DNA from: Mycothermus thermophilus
Taxonomy: Eukaryota > Ascomycota > Sordariomycetes > Sordariales > Chaetomiaceae
DNA: 64,000 nt
Assembly: GCA_011316235.1 (NCBI GenBank)
Contig: QQBE01000023.1
Span: forward strand, 186,001 to 250,000
Reading direction: 5' to 3'
The position numbers and the translations under genes were made by a program. Below are positions 54,795-64,000 of the stretch, piece by piece; position 1 is the first letter of the stretch; every line of letters begins with the position of its first letter. A model generated the notes under the pieces. It was not told the origin of the DNA and made no database searches. It was given only the letters and a program-made list of their open reading frames with translations.

Positions 54795-56944
54795 GTTGAT
54801 GGAGTGTTGTAGACGGGTGGCGGGAGTCAGAAAAGACAAGATATTATGAGGCAGATGAACGAAGAACTGCTGACGACGGTGGTGATCGGTGAGGAAAAAG
54901 ACAGTCACCAGCACAGGTGGCGAGACCTCCTTTTATAGACGTCGAGACTCGCCATGGCTTCGTGATAAATGTTTCCCTTCGCCCTTCTCAACACCATCGT
55001 GTAGAAAGACGCTCAGGAACATCGGACCTCACCTCCGAACGCCACCAAGCCGCGAGGGGTAACTCGGGGCGAGCTAGATTGGTGGCGTTCCTGATCTCTG
55101 CTAGCGCGTCGCAGTCATAGTCCTCTCCCCGCTCAAGATAGTTGATGATGCGATGGTTTCTGGACCAGTCGGACCACTCACGTTGCGAACATGGCGAAGG
55201 GCAGTCCTGCCCGGGAAGTCGGTTAAGGTTAAACGGAGCGAGTAACACCTGGAAGGCATCCCGGATTCCAGTTTCCTGGCAGACAGGTGAGCCAGACTGG
55301 AGGAGAAGGTGACTTCATGGTGGGAACGGCGTCGGGTCACCTAGCAGAATGCCTATTTTTATCACTGTTGATATTGCTTCGATATTAAACAGCACCTTGA
55401 TATGTGCCTTGACCAGGTCGCTGGAGCCTGTTCACTACTCTCATGTGATCGGTTTGTGGGGGAGTGTATCGTGCCTCGAATCCGAGGAGGTAGGGAGGGA
55501 CTTTGCTCTAGCAAGTTCCCGTCCTGTATGAATAATATCAACTACACCCGGATTGGCCGGACCAGAGCAGACGAAGGCATCAAATCAGGGGCCTCCACAC
55601 CACCAACAAAGGGGCAGGTTGCTCAGCCTATTTTCTATGAGTTTGGTAGGTAGGTGAGGCACTTTGTGTATGTCGTCTCCTGAGTCTCCCCGCGGGCCGA
55701 GGTAGTCCGGGGTACCTATGTTGAGAAACCGCCTTCATTGCACACACCACGTTGATCCCAAGTCCGTGCCAGTGCCACCATCAACGGCCGACGCATTTAG
55801 GCTTTGGCCCCAGTCAACACCACCAAAAGCAATGTCACGCCGATTGTTTTGTGAACCCCGAGATGAATGGCAACATAACATTATTCATGTCACCCACGAG
55901 GGAGCGTGACAAACAGCAGATGCATATTATTACCCCCGTCCCGCTGTCATGATGTCAACCTCTGCTACTACATACACTTGGCATCGCTAACGGACTTGGC
56001 TTCAATAGGTTTGAGTGTAACGGTCGCCCCTGAGGTAACTGCTTGTCCCGCGCTCGTGGTCGAGCCTTGGCCCAAAAAGAAGCGCAAGACAATTGGTGGG
56101 GGATCATATCGGCACCAGCCGGCGCGCCGATGACAGCATTCGACTAATAGGACGGGACGGTTGTACTGTACATACAGTACAACATCTCCCCGCCTGTCAC
56201 GGACAAAATGTCCCGGTACCGCGAAGCGATATCAAGGGTTGACGATCTCTACCACGCATAGTCCTATGCTTGGCGATCAGGTTCCAGGGAATTGGGACTA
56301 TGGACGTTGTGTTTTATTTCCGCTTAACTTGGGTTTTCATAACTCTTCAACTTGAATTGCTCCTTGGACCTGTCAAACCCAACAATCTGTATCGGGCGAA
56401 AAGAGGCAAAAAAGAGGATGACGCGGAAGAACCGGTTGATTGGGTGACATCCATTCCGTCAACAGGCCTCCCGTCGAAAGACTTCATCTATGGATAAAGT
56501 GCTCCACAGCTTGGCGCATCAGCCGTCGGGCAAGTTCCCTCCTACGAAGGAGTGTTGTCAATATTTGCTTTCAATATGAATGCCCAGTGCTGAACCCGAG
56601 GTTGCCTCCCCCATTGCTGCGCACTGCTTCGGCGTTGCAACAACTGCCCTCCCCCTCTCTTCCCGCCCTTACAGCTCAAAGCGTGACGACTGGCTCATGT
56701 TGATGCATCTCTAACGAGGCAGGTAGCAGTTTTGATATTAGGTGGCGCCCGTCGGGAACATCACTATCAAGTAAGGCGCTGAGCGGAAACACTGAGTGGA
56801 ACTTTCTCCATTCCTGCCAGATTCACAGCGAGGTGAAGAAGGAAGGGCATGTGGTATTTTTAGAAAACAATCAAAAAAAAGACTCTCGTCGACACGCAGA
56901 AGCAAGACTAGCAGACGGGAACAACCTCTTGAGACCTGACCGGG
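54795..56944. other. Intergenic region, 2.1 kb; no gene seen
   Basis: No supported coding frame on either strand. The plus frames at 55349-55653 and 56270-56703 are short and featureless. A small inverted repeat TACTGTACATACAGTA is at about 56164-56179. Confidence 0.5.
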
Positions 56945-58045
56945 TTAACTGGCTGCTTGCTGCGGCTGTTGCAAGGACAGGATGTAGTCCGCAACCTGGA
57001 CAAACTCCTCTCCAAACTGCAGCTTCTCTCTCCACCGTGCGGGGATAGCATCGACGCCGTCCCGCGCTCCCAGAAGCCCACCTGCGATGGCTCCATTGGT
57101 ATCCGTGTCCCGGCCAAAGCGGACCACATCCACCAAGATATCCTCGAGGGGACGAGGGTCGAACAGCGCTGCCACTGCCAGAGACAAGGACTCAATGACA
57201 TGGCCGGACGCGCTGAACGGGAAAACCTCTCGGGCGTTGGTGGCGCCCCGGGGTCCCCTGTTTGCCAGGTCGGGCAGCTGCACGAGGGATTTGCCAGCGT
57301 CAAGAGCGGCATCAACCTTTTGCGCCGCCCGGCCCATCTTGACCTTGCGCGCTGCCGCCGTCTCCGCCTGAGCCAGCTCGGCGGCACGTGCCACGGCGGC
57401 CTTACCCGCCTGCCATGCCTCTTCCACAGACTTCCCATCCACCAAGGCGCGGACCATGGCGTTGTATGCGGCGCAGGCGATGGTGCAGTGGAAGTCGTTG
57501 TGCGTCACGGCTGATATGTCGATTGATTCGGCAAAGGCCCTGTCCGCGTCCGGCTGGAACAGGGCCGTCGGGATGCACCGCATGAGCGAGCCGTTGCCGG
57601 CGCGGCCTTCGCCGGCTCCGCTGGTGCGCGGATCGCCGGTGTGCTTGAAATTTGACAGCCCGGTAGCCGTGGCGCCGCCGACATCCCGTGGTCTCTGACC
57701 CCGCTCGCGGCCCGGCCAGCGCCCGTCGTACCAGTCGACCATGTAATAAGCGGCTACCTGGACAACGTCCGGAGCTGGTTTGGAGGAGCCGGATGCTTTG
57801 TGTTTCTCCACGTCGCGGTAGGCGAGCAGGACGGCGCGCGTGAGATCGGTGTCGTCCGTGGCATGTCCGGGCTCCCAGTCGAAATGACCACCGCCGACAA
57901 TATCCCTCAACCCATGGGGATACGAGCGCTGTATGTCTTCCCAGGCCATGAATTCAAGTGTAGCCCCGAGGGAATCGCCGGCGTGGACTCCCAACAGGGC
58001 GCCAAGGATCCTGTTCCGGAAGGTGGGTGGCGAATCTGATGACAT
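56945..58045 (-). CDS. ADP-ribosylglycohydrolase (DraG/ARH family), 366 aa
   Basis: Removes ADP-ribose from proteins or hydrolyses related ADP-ribosyl bonds; dinuclear Mg2+ enzyme. Single exon. The ATG at 58045 (MSSDSPPTFRNRILGALLGV) is preferred over an upstream in-frame TTG. Metal ligands are visible at both ends of the fold: TDDTDLTRA at 63-71, preceded by GHFDWEPGHATDD, and GRDTDTNGAIAG near 311-322 (D313, D315). The central segment has GNGSLMRCIP (the GxGSxMR signature) and HNDFHC. The length fits the family. Neither a signal peptide nor a macrodomain is fused. The substrate is unknown; it could be an ARH3-like or a free ADP-ribose-arginine hydrolase. It lies in tandem with, and just downstream of, the ATRIP gene on the same strand. 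Confidence 0.92.
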   Translation of the reverse strand: MSSDSPPTFRNRILGALLGVHAGDSLGATLEFMAWEDIQRSYPHGLRDIVGGGHFDWEPGHATDDTDLTRAVLLAYRDVEKHKASGSSKPAPDVVQVAAYYMVDWYDGRWPGRERGQRPRDVGGATATGLSNFKHTGDPRTSGAGEGRAGNGSLMRCIPTALFQPDADRAFAESIDISAVTHNDFHCTIACAAYNAMVRALVDGKSVEEAWQAGKAAVARAAELAQAETAAARKVKMGRAAQKVDAALDAGKSLVQLPDLANRGPRGATNAREVFPFSASGHVIESLSLAVAALFDPRPLEDILVDVVRFGRDTDTNGAIAGGLLGARDGVDAIPARWREKLQFGEEFVQVADYILSLQQPQQAAS

Positions 58046-58448
58046 TGTTGACTCTTCGGTGAACGATTTCAAGTGATGAAATTTGATGACAGGGGAAAAG
58101 CATTTCTGGTGATAGAGAGGCCTTGGAGGGTTGTGGTTGTCAGCCTGATGGCATTATAATACTCAGAAGAGGATGTCGTCGCAGTCATTACCCAAACGGG
58201 AAATCAGGGGTTAGGGTTGTCAAACAGCACTTTGTCATGGACGACATGTTTATTATTCGGCTATCCTCGGTCAAGCAAGGTCAACTGGTTCCAGGCTGGG
58301 AGGTAAAATGGCGTACAAGGACACCGAGTATCGATCACTGCGCGCCCCGCCGCACCCATCATAGCCGTACGCCTGGCCGGTGTAGAGTAGCCCCAGCGGG
58401 CGAGCTGGGCAGGACCGCCGGCATAGCCCCGCCAGAAGGTAGTTCAGT
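58046..58448. other. Intergenic region between the ARH and ATRIP genes
   Basis: About 400 bp holding the ATRIP 3' end and the ARH promoter. Nothing else is seen. Confidence 0.6.
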
Positions 58449-61141
58449 TCAATCAAACATTTCGCCAATCTCCTCACCTTCGTCGGGCGTGACTGCAAGC
58501 TCCAGCAACTCGTGTGCTCGCTCCACTGTCTCAGCATCAATCCCGGCCTCGAGCACTAGATCTTCTTCGGCGAAGTTGAGCCGGGCGAGCGTGAGAAAAT
58601 ATCGTTGAGACCCCCCATGTGCTGCCGCGAGTTTTGTTGAGATGTTGACCACCTCAGAGGTACATGGGTTAGTAACCAGAAAGTGAAGAAGCGACGTGGC
58701 TTGAGAGATGAGGCGGCACAGGAGGACCATGGGGTCAGCCGCCCGCGAGACACCATCCTCAATAATCTCGTCATGGGGCTGTTCTTTGCCCGACGAAACA
58801 TCCGCAGCTGCACCTTGACTGGGTTTATCAACATCCATAGACCCAGAACCGGCCGGTATCTGGCTTTGTGGATTATCGGCCTTGCCTCGTTGGAGTGGAA
58901 GGTCAGAGTCATAGAGTCGGTCGATGGCCCAGCACAAGCTGGAGACCAGCCGGGGGACCGCCTCCCCGCTCTCTGCGATCTGCAACGCCCCAAACGCGCT
59001 CGTGGCAAATGCCGAAAGAGTGTGTAATGCTGCAAGCCGAGCAGTGATGAGCTTTACCATTGCGTTAGCCGCCCATTGGGGAGGTTCGCATAGGTATGTC
59101 GTGACGCAGTCTATGAGGACCCCAGCAACACCCTCGGGTGTTGTCGCTCCAGCACGTCTTCCCGTTGAATCGGGGGACGGTATGGGTCCAATGGACTTCG
59201 ATGTCACCGAAGATCGCAGCATCGACATCATGGTTAACCACTCCGTCTCCGGGGCTGCTGGCGCGAGAACCATCAATATGAAGTCGAGCTCAAGGGACCT
59301 CCAAAAGTCCTCTTGCGGCGATGGCGGCGGTGGATCGGGCGGTTCTGCTTCATGCATAGGGGCCGGGAGACATCCCAGAGCGGCAAGATGCAGGACAGAC
59401 AAACACTGAAGGACGTCGATGTGATGAGAAAGCTGCCGGATTCCCGGATCCGCATGTGATGAGAGATCACCATCGGCAGTCTTTAGCCGGGGCAAGACAA
59501 CGAGCTTGCACGTTGTGGCACAAACAGGGACAAGCGATGGGATGACTTGGGGGGCCACGTCGATCGCGTTCAGTTGCAGGACGTATGCCACGAGGGCCGC
59601 CAAATGGTATATGGGACCATGGTACCTCTCGGTGAGGCAACGATGCCAAAGCTCAATGATCAAGTCGGCGAACTCGATCAGGAGACTCACGGGATCACCG
59701 GGTTGACCGAGTTGAGGCAACCGTTTGAGGAGGATGGATGCCAATGACTGCTTAGAGTTGGATGGGAAGGCGTACCGAGAGAAGACTTCGAATGTTGGTG
59801 GTTGGCCATGACTTGTAGCATGGTCCAGGAAAAGTCTCAAGAACTGGCCATGAATTGGTTAACAATTTGTTTTCGTCTGAACCAAAGATTGGAGAAATAA
59901 TAGCAAACAATACCTACATCAAGCTGGAGCCCAGAAGGACGCATTGGCCGCGACGTTCCGGGACCAGCCGACGCTTGGACAGTGCCTGGAGGAGCATCAT
60001 CTCCATCCGTTTCCAGAGCAAATGTCGGACTGTCAACGGCGGGCCGTTTCCGTTTCCTTGTAGGCGTGCGGTCCGAAACCGACGCAATCGTCGCACCTGC
60101 ATCTTTGCGCCGGAGACTTTGGCCCTTGCTTGGGCTGGCGAGAAGCTCGACGCCATCGAAGCCATCAGCCATTCCCCATGTCCTATTCTTTCGGGGCGTT
60201 GATGGCCCATCCTTCCCTTCTTTGCGCTTCGCTTTTACTCGGCCCAGTTCCTCTCTAAGGTCCTGCCGGGCAAATTGCAGCTCAGTTGCAAGGTTGCGCT
60301 CCGCAATGCGAGCCTGTTCCGCCAATCGTTCCTGTTTGGCCACCTGTTCGGCGTTTTCCTTCTTGAGACGCGCCACTTCAGCTTCATGAGTGGCTATGGC
60401 TTTGTCGTACTTGGATCTTAAGATGGAGGCTTCGCCTCTGGCAGCGGTGAGATCAGACTCGAGTTCGGATAGGCGAGCCTGCAGTGCCGCGATGACATCG
60501 CTTTGGTGATTCGGGCCGGCGTTGCTGCGGCCTTGCGAGGCCTGTGCTGTATAAGGTCGAGAGATCGACACGGCCGGTGGGCCTCCAAATTGAGATGGCC
60601 GTGGCACCTGTTGCGGTGCTGGCGGCGGGCCGGGTTGATATCTTTGGGAGGATGCTGTTGTGGCGTAACGCTGGGATGGCGGGGCGGGAGGATATCGTTG
60701 TGAGGGCACGACAGAGGGATATCGTTGCGAGGGGATAGGTTGGCGGAGAGGCGCCTGCAATGGACGCTGAGGTTGAAAGGGGACTCGGGACGAGGGGTAG
60801 CCAGGCTTTGCTGGCGGCAAATGGTGGTGAGGGAGATGCTGGTTCCAGCGATGTGTCCCTGCCAGCGACGGCTGTGGACGCGCCGGCTGGATTGGGAGGG
60901 TCTGTTGCTGGCGCTGGAGTCCTGGCGGCGGCTGAGGAGGTTGGGCAAGTTGGTCAATCACGACAGTGTCGTCGAGATCGTCGTCCTCGAAGTCGTGATG
61001 GAAGGATTCATGGCGAACGGGAGGCGCAGATTGGGTCGGGTCCGGCCTCTGGGCTTGGGTAGCTTGGATGGCATTGTTTTCGAGCTCCTGTAAGACATCG
61101 TCGTTAAGGTTGTCGAACTCGTCGTCCGAAAAGTCATCCAT
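58449..61141 (-). CDS. ATRIP / Rad26-UvsD-type DNA-damage checkpoint protein, 872 aa
   Basis: Regulatory partner of the ATR/Rad3/Mec1 kinase; it brings the kinase to RPA-coated single-stranded DNA. Exons 61141-59918 and 59843-58449 are joined by a 74-nt phase-0 intron. The N-terminus MDDFSDDEFDNLNDDVLQEL, with an Asp/Glu-rich acidic patch, is typical of the RPA-binding checkpoint recruitment region of fungal Rad26. A Pro/Gln-rich region (about 60-200) with repeated SQRYP motifs follows, then a long coiled coil (about 215-305, from DVIAALQARLSELESDL) for dimerisation, a basic nuclear-localisation segment (RTPTRKRKRPAV) and a helical repeat-rich C-terminal half. Splicing joins SGLQLD to FLRLFLDHATSHGQPP. 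SQ/TQ sites (for example the SQRY repeats) could be kinase targets. The C-terminus ends acidic. Confidence 0.85.
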
Positions 61142-62095
61142 GGCCGCTGGTGCTGACGGAGCTGCACAATAACGGGATTGGGTATGCCATCGACAACGGG
61201 CCGTCTTCTTCTTGTCTACCTGTCAGGGTTGTGGGTAGAATGGTGGTTGGATCCATGCAGAGGCTCGGATGCCAAACTATTTATTTTGCCCGTCCTCAAC
61301 AGCACCCAACAATGGTCTGCATGGAGGACATGGAGGACATGGAGGCACGGAAGTGGGATGAAGTTGGAAGTTTCCAGGTTGTTTGACGCGTTCATGTCCT
61401 GGAAGACGCGAAACCCCGGAAGTGGCCCACCATGCTTCCTTGCCGGCCGTCAATTGGACCTGCCACAGATCGATCTCAGCCCACTCTGGGCAGTACTCAG
61501 TAAGGTGCGGGCTGCAGATTGCCCCACTTCTGCCACTCTGCCACCCTGTGCCGAGCTGCCCGGGGCTGACGTAAGTACTCCGTACCCCCCCAAGAAACCC
61601 CCCGAAACTTGAAACGTGAATTTTCAGAAGTCGACTCGGTTCCATGCCCACCATCAGACTTCCATCCGGATGCTCTCCCGAAACTCTTGCTGACCAGGAC
61701 CCGCAAACCGCCACTTCGCCCGCTGACGCCCTTTCATTTTCCACGCGGACCGGGCCGTCAACGACATTCATCTACCATCCCGGGATCCGCAGTCCTGGTC
61801 GAACCTCCTTGGCTTGCCGATCTGAAAGCCCACGAATCTGCGTTACCCGGACGTTTCTCCGCATCCTCCCCCGCGACCCAACGTCCGTAGCTCGCAGCGC
61901 CGCGGACAAACTTTCGACTTCTGCGTGTCCCAGTATCTGCCCTGGTGGAAGCTTGCGCGAGCACCACAAGAGTCGAGCCGAGTCCAACCTCGTGATTGAA
62001 TTGGTGCAACACTTGCGACTTTGATTCTGGGCGGGCTTCCCATCCACCACCAACAACGTCTTACATCCAGTCACGTTTGTTGGACTTCTTTCACC
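61142..62095. other. Divergent promoter region between the ATRIP and CDS1 genes
   Basis: About 950 bp. No gene is supported. GGACATGGAGGACATGGAG is a short direct repeat at about 61326-61344. Frames on both strands are open by GC bias only. Confidence 0.55.
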
Positions 62096-63700
62096 ATGTC
62101 GACTCGATTGCGCCGGGGGGTCAAATTCCCCCACAACGCCAAACACTCCAACGGCCACGCGGACATTCGCCGTGCAAGCTTTAGCGATGTCAGCGAGGAG
62201 GGGTCTCCGGCCAAGTCTAGGTCAAGTGGGAGCCTGCAGAACATTAAGGAGGTAGGAAACTTGCTCACTGCTCTGGTGCGGCGACAACGCTCAAGCTAAC
62301 TGCCAGGTTTCCTTCAGGTTCCCCTGACGCCCGAGGAGGAGAAGCAGGCCGAGTACAATAAGAAAAAAGCCAACTTCATAACGCGCACCCTCTGGACCTT
62401 TGTCATGATCGGCGGCTTCTTTGCCGCCCTCTTCATGGGTCATGTCTACGTCTTGGTCATCATCACTGCCGTCCAAATTATCTCCTTCAAGGAGGTCATT
62501 GCCATCGCCAACGTTCCGAGTCGTGCCCGCGATCTGCGCTCCACCAAGAGCCTGAACTGGTACTGGCTGGCCACCACCATGTACTTCCTGTATGGAGAGA
62601 GTGTGGTGTATTACTTGAAGCACATAGTTCTGGTTGACAAGGTGCTGCTGCCGCTTGCCACGCACCATCGTTTCATCAGCTTTGTGCTCTACGTGATCGG
62701 TATGTTGATGCCCCGTCCTTTTTGGTCTGGGGCCTCACCTCAAAAATAGCCTCAACTGACAATATGCTTGTTTAGGCTTCGTCTTCTTCGTCGGCTCGCT
62801 CAAGACCAGCCATCTCAGGTTCCAGTTCTCGCAGTTTGCTTGGACTCATATTGCCCTCTTCCTCATCGTTGTCCAAGCTCACTTCATCATGAACAACGTG
62901 CTCGAGGGCCTGGTTTGGTTCTTCCTGCCCGCCGCCCTTGTCATCACCAACGACATCTTTGCCTACATCTGCGGCATTACTTTTGGCAGGACCCAACTCA
63001 TCAAGCTCTCCCCCAAGAAGACGGTCGAGGGCTTTGTTGGCGCTTGGATTATGACTGTGCTATTTGGCATTGTCCTGACCAACCTGCTCCTCCGGTCCAA
63101 GTACTTCATCTGCCCAGCCACAAACTTGGGCGCCAACATCTTCTCCGGCCTTGACTGCCAGCCCAACCCCGTTTTCATTCCGCGCACATATTCGACCCCG
63201 AACCTCTTCTTCTTGCCGTCCAACTACACGCTGAGCATCACCATGGCGCCCATGCAAATCCACAGCTTCTTCTGGGCCACCTTTGCCTCTCTGATCGCCC
63301 CCTTTGGCGGCTTCTTCGCCTCCGGCCTGAAGCGGACGTTCAAGATCAAGGACTTTGGCGACTCGATCCCCGGCCACGGAGGCATGACCGACCGCATGGA
63401 CTGCCAGTTTATCATGGGCTTCTTCGCTTACATTTACTACCACACCTTCATCGCCTTCAAACACACCTCGGCTGCTCACGTCCTTGAGCTCGCTATCATG
63501 GAGCTTACCACCGACGAGCAGCTCGAGGTTGTCAAGGGTGTCGTCAAGTACCTGAGCAACCAAGGAATCGTCAAGACTGACGTAAGTTCACATCCCTCCA
63601 TTCCGTGCAAGAAGACAGCGGTATGTTCTGACTGGGCACAACCTAGGCACCCGGAGCTCTCGAGAAACTGCTCGCAGAGAACCTTCTCACGCAAGGGTAA
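62096..63700 (+). CDS. cds1: Phosphatidate cytidylyltransferase (CDP-diacylglycerol synthase), 465 aa
   Basis: Makes CDP-diacylglycerol from phosphatidic acid and CTP in the ER membrane, the branch point to phosphatidylinositol, phosphatidylserine and cardiolipin. Exons: 62096-62251, 62318-62699, 62776-63581 and 63647-63700. A cytosolic polar N-terminus (about 1-70) precedes several transmembrane helices, beginning TLWTFVMIGGFFAALFMGHVYV. The conserved SPKKTVEGFVGAW and the C-terminal catalytic signature DFGDSIPGHGGMTDRMDCQ (H380 within PGHGG, then DRxD) are present. The last small exon supplies APGALEKLLAENLLTQG, which fits the family end; the unspliced frame instead runs into unrelated residues. 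The length matches yeast Cds1 (about 457 aa). Divergent from the ATRIP gene. Confidence 0.95.
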
Positions 63701-64000
63701 AGGTCATAGAGGAGGGGGATCATGGGGTATATTAATGGCAGTAATATAAGCTTTGTGGTGGTCATGACAAAGTTGGGACACACGGTGCATTTCTTTTCCC
63801 CGGCGTTCGGTTTTGCTTGGCAGCGTATCTTCAACAGAGGCTGGCTCTGCTCTCAAGTACCACGAGGTATTTCTGGGAGCAATTCACATCGCGAGTCCCC
63901 AAAGGACCACGAGGCATATCTGTGTTGGTTCCTCCCTAGTCGAAGGTGGGAATATCATCACTTATTCATGGCCCTGTGCATCTTTGCTAGAGAAGAGCCT
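63701..64000. other. cds1 3' flank to the window end
   Basis: Presumed 3' untranslated region and intergenic sequence. No gene is seen before the window ends. Confidence 0.6.

Noticed and set aside
1..64000. CRISPR arrays, prophage, insertion sequences, secondary-metabolite clusters, rRNA genes
   Set aside because: None seen: repeats lack spacer structure, there is no integrase, transposase, PKS, NRPS or terpene gene, and the organism is a eukaryote.

Overview
This window is nuclear DNA of a filamentous ascomycete, most likely a thermophilic member of the Sordariales (Chaetomiaceae, Humicola/Scytalidium-Mycothermus type). The evidence is: short spliceosomal introns (about 50-120 nt) with GTNNGT donors and CAG/TAG acceptors, strongly GC-biased coding regions, monocistronic genes on both strands, Pol III tRNA genes with oligo-T ends, and a family 7 cellobiohydrolase that, as far as I can recall the protein, matches Humicola grisea CBH1 almost residue for residue (525 aa, one intron, C-terminal CBM1). 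That species assignment rests on memory, not on a search. Exons were placed by hand, using reading-frame continuity and family motifs.

Layout. 1.7-4.05 kb: Zn2Cys6 transcription factor. 4.05-9.9 kb: a long gene-poor stretch with a CTCGA satellite, ending in the cbh1 promoter, which carries a perfect 25-bp palindrome just upstream of the TATA box. 9.9-11.5 kb: cbh1. 12.7-14.3 kb: galactokinase. 15.2 kb: a tiny copper-metallothionein gene. 16.0-17.8 kb (-): RING-CH membrane E3 ligase, divergent from the Sgt2 co-chaperone gene (18.5-19.7 kb). 20.3-24.4 kb (-): FGAM synthase of purine synthesis, divergent from mitoribosomal mL40 (25.4-26.1 kb). 27.3-28.6 kb (-): Rho2-type GTPase with a 6-nt microexon. 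31.7-35.8 kb: Nst1. 37.2-38.2 kb (-): single-pass membrane protein. 41.1-41.6 kb (-): zinc-ribbon-like ORF broken by one in-frame TAG. 42.4-43.1 kb: degenerate tandem repeats, followed by a tRNA-like relic. 44.9 kb: tRNA-Val(AAC). 45.4-48.7 kb (+): I78 peptidase inhibitor, Tma20 and Atg33. 49.4-50.4 kb: hypothetical protein. 50.8 kb: tRNA-Leu(CAG). 51.4-52.7 kb: pantothenate synthetase. 54.0-54.8 kb (-): secreted DUF4360 protein. 56.9-58.0 kb (-): ADP-ribosylglycohydrolase. 58.4-61.1 kb (-): ATRIP/Rad26 checkpoint protein, divergent from CDP-diacylglycerol synthase (62.1-63.7 kb).

Most genes are unlinked housekeeping functions: carbon use (cbh1, galactokinase), nucleotide and cofactor synthesis, lipid synthesis, translation, signalling, proteostasis and DNA-damage response. 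I see no secondary-metabolite cluster, no intact transposon, no CRISPR array and no phage or viral gene. The most interesting signals are small: the palindrome in the cbh1 promoter, the 6-nt rho2 microexon, the TAG-interrupted zinc-ribbon gene and the adjacent repeat/tRNA-like tract.
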